64,000 nucleotides of DNA from Actinoalloteichus caeruleus DSM 43889 (GTDB lineage Bacteria; Actinomycetota; Actinomycetes; Mycobacteriales; Pseudonocardiaceae), in the NCBI RefSeq assembly GCF_000429185.2, contig NZ_AUBJ02000001.1:2232001-2296000 (forward strand). Reading direction: 5' to 3'. The first letter of the stretch is position 1. Each line of letters opens with the position of its first letter. Of the stretch, positions 62,608 to 64,000 are shown piece by piece. Both the position numbers and the translations under genes were made by a program. The notes beneath the pieces were generated by a model. The model made no database searches, was not told where the DNA came from, and was given only the letters and a program-made list of their open reading frames with translations.

Positions 62608-63459
62608 TTGAGGTTCGGAATCCTGGGATCACTCGAGGTCGAGGACGACGCATGTGACGTTCGGACACCTGGAGCGTCGAAACCGCGTGTCCTGTTGGCA
62701 CACCTGTTGACGAACGCCGACCGGGTGGTGTCGGTGGAACGGCTCATCGCCCAGATGTGGCGGAGGCAGCCGCCGAGGACGGCGCGGACCGCCCTGCACG
62801 TCTACGTGTCGAAGCTGCGGCGGCTGTTGGGCGGGGAGACCACCACACCCGACCGGTCGATGCTGGTCACCCAGCCTCCCGGCTACCTGCTGCGCCTCGG
62901 CGGGGCTGGCCTGGACGCCCGGGTGTTCGACACCCTGCTGGCGACCGCCAGGACCCGCGCCAACCAGGGCCGGCTGTGCGAGGCGTCGCAGCTGATCACC
63001 GACGCCCTGGGGCTCTGGCGGGGGCCGGCGCTGGCCGACGTCCGGTCGGCCGGCGGCGATCTGGAGAACGAGGCCCGCCGGCTGGACGAGACCCGGATCA
63101 CCGCCTACGAGCGGCGCGTCGAACTCGACCTCCAGCTCGACCGGCACGCCGACCTGGTCGGCGAGCTCTACGCGGCCACCTCGGACCACCCGATGCGGGA
63201 GAGCCTGCACGAGTACCTCATGGTGGCGCTGCACCGCTCGGGCCGGCCGGGCGAGGCGCTGGAGGTCTACCGGGCGATCCACCGCTCGCTCCAGGACACG
63301 CTGGGGCTGGAGCCGGGGCCCCGGCTCCAGCGGTTGCAGCGGACGGTGCTCACCCGCGGCGCGGAGGACCTGGAGTACCCCGGCAGGTGGCCGGGGTCGG
63401 GCCGAGGGTTGGCCGGCGGCACACGGCCTCGCCCGAACCTGTCGGTGCGGAGCGCCTGA
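62608..63459 (+). CDS. Small SARP-family transcriptional activator
   Basis: A 283-residue regulator with an OmpR-like winged helix (LRFGILGSLEVEDD, KPRVLLAHLLTNADRVVSVERLIAQMW, ALHVYVSKLRRLLGG, TQPPGYLLRLG) and a BTAD (FDTLLATARTRANQGRLCEA, EARRLDETRITAYERRVELDLQL, HEYLMVALHRSGRPGEALEVYRAI). This is the one-module SARP form of pathway-specific activators. TTG at 62608 is chosen: GGAGG lies five bases upstream and the protein then begins MRFGILG as in relatives. Confidence 0.88.
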   Translation: MRFGILGSLEVEDDACDVRTPGASKPRVLLAHLLTNADRVVSVERLIAQMWRRQPPRTARTALHVYVSKLRRLLGGETTTPDRSMLVTQPPGYLLRLGGAGLDARVFDTLLATARTRANQGRLCEASQLITDALGLWRGPALADVRSAGGDLENEARRLDETRITAYERRVELDLQLDRHADLVGELYAATSDHPMRESLHEYLMVALHRSGRPGEALEVYRAIHRSLQDTLGLEPGPRLQRLQRTVLTRGAEDLEYPGRWPGSGRGLAGGTRPRPNLSVRSA

Positions 63460-63670
63460 ACCACCGGGGACACGGGTCGGGAGCCCAGTCCTGGCGGCGG
63501 GCCGGTGGGCCGGTCATGGTCCCGCCCACCGGGTCCGGCCCCGGTGCCGAGGGGGTTCCATCGGGATGCGCGGCCGGCGGGGGTGCCGGCCGGTTTCGCC
63601 CGCCATGCAGCGAACGTGCAGGGCGGCAGGGTTCACTCGTGCGGTCCACGCACTCGACGGAGGGGGTTCG

Positions 63671-63892
63671 ATGACGAAGAGGACGAAGGGGACCACGGGC
63701 GCGGAGGCGACGCACCACCGGTTCCTGGTGTTGGGGAACGAGACCGGGCAGTACTCGGTGCGGCCGGCGTTCGCCGAGGTGCCCAGCGGCTGGACGGTGG
63801 CGTTCGGGGCGGACACCAGGAGGAACTGCCTGGATTTCCTGGTCTCGCGGTGCCCGGTCGCCCAGGGGAGGGGCTCGTTCCGGGCAGGGTGA
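63671..63892 (+). CDS. MbtH-like protein, degenerate C-terminus
   Basis: A 73-residue protein. RFLVLGNETGQYSVRPAFAE, VPSGWTVAFGADTRRNCLDFL follow the MbtH pattern N-x-E-x-Q-x-S-x-W-P...P-x-G-W...C-L. MbtH proteins are chaperones of NRPS adenylation domains. Two hallmarks are missing: the first Trp (SVRP instead of S-L-W-P) and the final W-T-D-x-R-P block, replaced by SRCPVAQGRG. GGAGGGGG precedes ATG 63671. No NRPS gene is inside the window; it may follow to the right. Confidence 0.7.
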   Translation: MTKRTKGTTGAEATHHRFLVLGNETGQYSVRPAFAEVPSGWTVAFGADTRRNCLDFLVSRCPVAQGRGSFRAG

Positions 63893-64000
63893 ACCACGGG
63901 CACCGCCTCGCCAGCGGGGGACGGCGGTGCGGCGGGCGGGGCCGTGGAGCGCGGCGCGGCGGGGGCTGGTCGGCGGTCCCCGACGGGTGGGCGCGGGTCC

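Overview
The window is from a high-GC Gram-positive actinomycete. The evidence is extreme G/C bias at third codon positions, frequent GTG/TTG starts, ATGA/GTGA stop-start overlaps, XRE-DUF397 regulator pairs, SARP regulators, an MbtH-like protein and MsiK-style sugar ABC operons without their own ATPase. A Nocardiopsis/Streptomonospora-like or Streptomyces-like host fits, but genus cannot be fixed from sequence alone. No rRNA, tRNA or CRISPR array was recognised.

Region 1 (1-11.7 kb) has lower GC than the rest and is a graveyard or reservoir of polymorphic-toxin cassettes. Six units follow one another on the + strand. Each carries some of: a truncated HINT (intein-like) pre-toxin module ending in VLVHN, a toxin tip, one or more immunity genes and a strong hairpin terminator. 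Every unit is followed by a minus-strand remnant of the 3' end of the same tyrosine-recombinase gene. Tips read by eye are: a nucleic-acid deaminase with Imm10; an RNase-like domain; an Ntox21-like remnant beside an immunity protein resembling CdiI of Enterobacter cloacae; a papain-like tip; an HNH/EndoVII-like tip with a SUKH immunity gene; and one unnamed tip. Most toxins carry one- or two-base frameshifts while the immunity genes stay open. A degraded integrase retaining N-terminal sequence closes the region.

Region 2 (11.7-17.2 kb) holds housekeeping-type genes: a small membrane protein with a winged-helix regulator, a DnaQ-BRCT exonuclease, an acetyl xylan esterase-like hydrolase, a membrane protein with an RHIM-like amyloid-signalling motif, and a VTT/DedA membrane protein.

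Region 3 (17.2-34.3 kb) contains two carbohydrate systems. The first is a Dpp/Opp-type importer (binding protein, two permeases, two ATPases) followed by an intracellular GH2 beta-mannosidase; with the secreted GH5-CBM2 mannanase at 55 kb this suggests mannan use. The second is a polyol system: a SorC regulator divergent from a zinc polyol dehydrogenase and an SmoEFG-type importer, with a perfect 14-bp palindrome between them.

Region 4 (34.7-41.4 kb) has small membrane proteins, three lipoproteins (one AMIN-like, two tandem META-domain paralogues), an isocitrate lyase/PEP-mutase family enzyme and a GHL10-type secreted hydrolase. Region 5 (41.9-47.2 kb) has a second toxin locus, a DddA/SCP1.201-like deaminase with Imm1 immunity that is split by a frame change, next to XRE-DUF397 genes and a four-gene overlapping operon. 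Region 6 (47.5-56.5 kb) has a gamma-glutamyltransferase, a GH28-like protein lacking most catalytic residues, a PL1 pectate lyase, a cytochrome P450 and the mannanase. Region 7 (56.5-64 kb) looks like the edge of a specialised-metabolite cluster: an ACP-like protein without the phosphopantetheine serine, a natural-product glycosyltransferase, an AfsR-type SARP, a small SARP and a degenerate MbtH-like protein.
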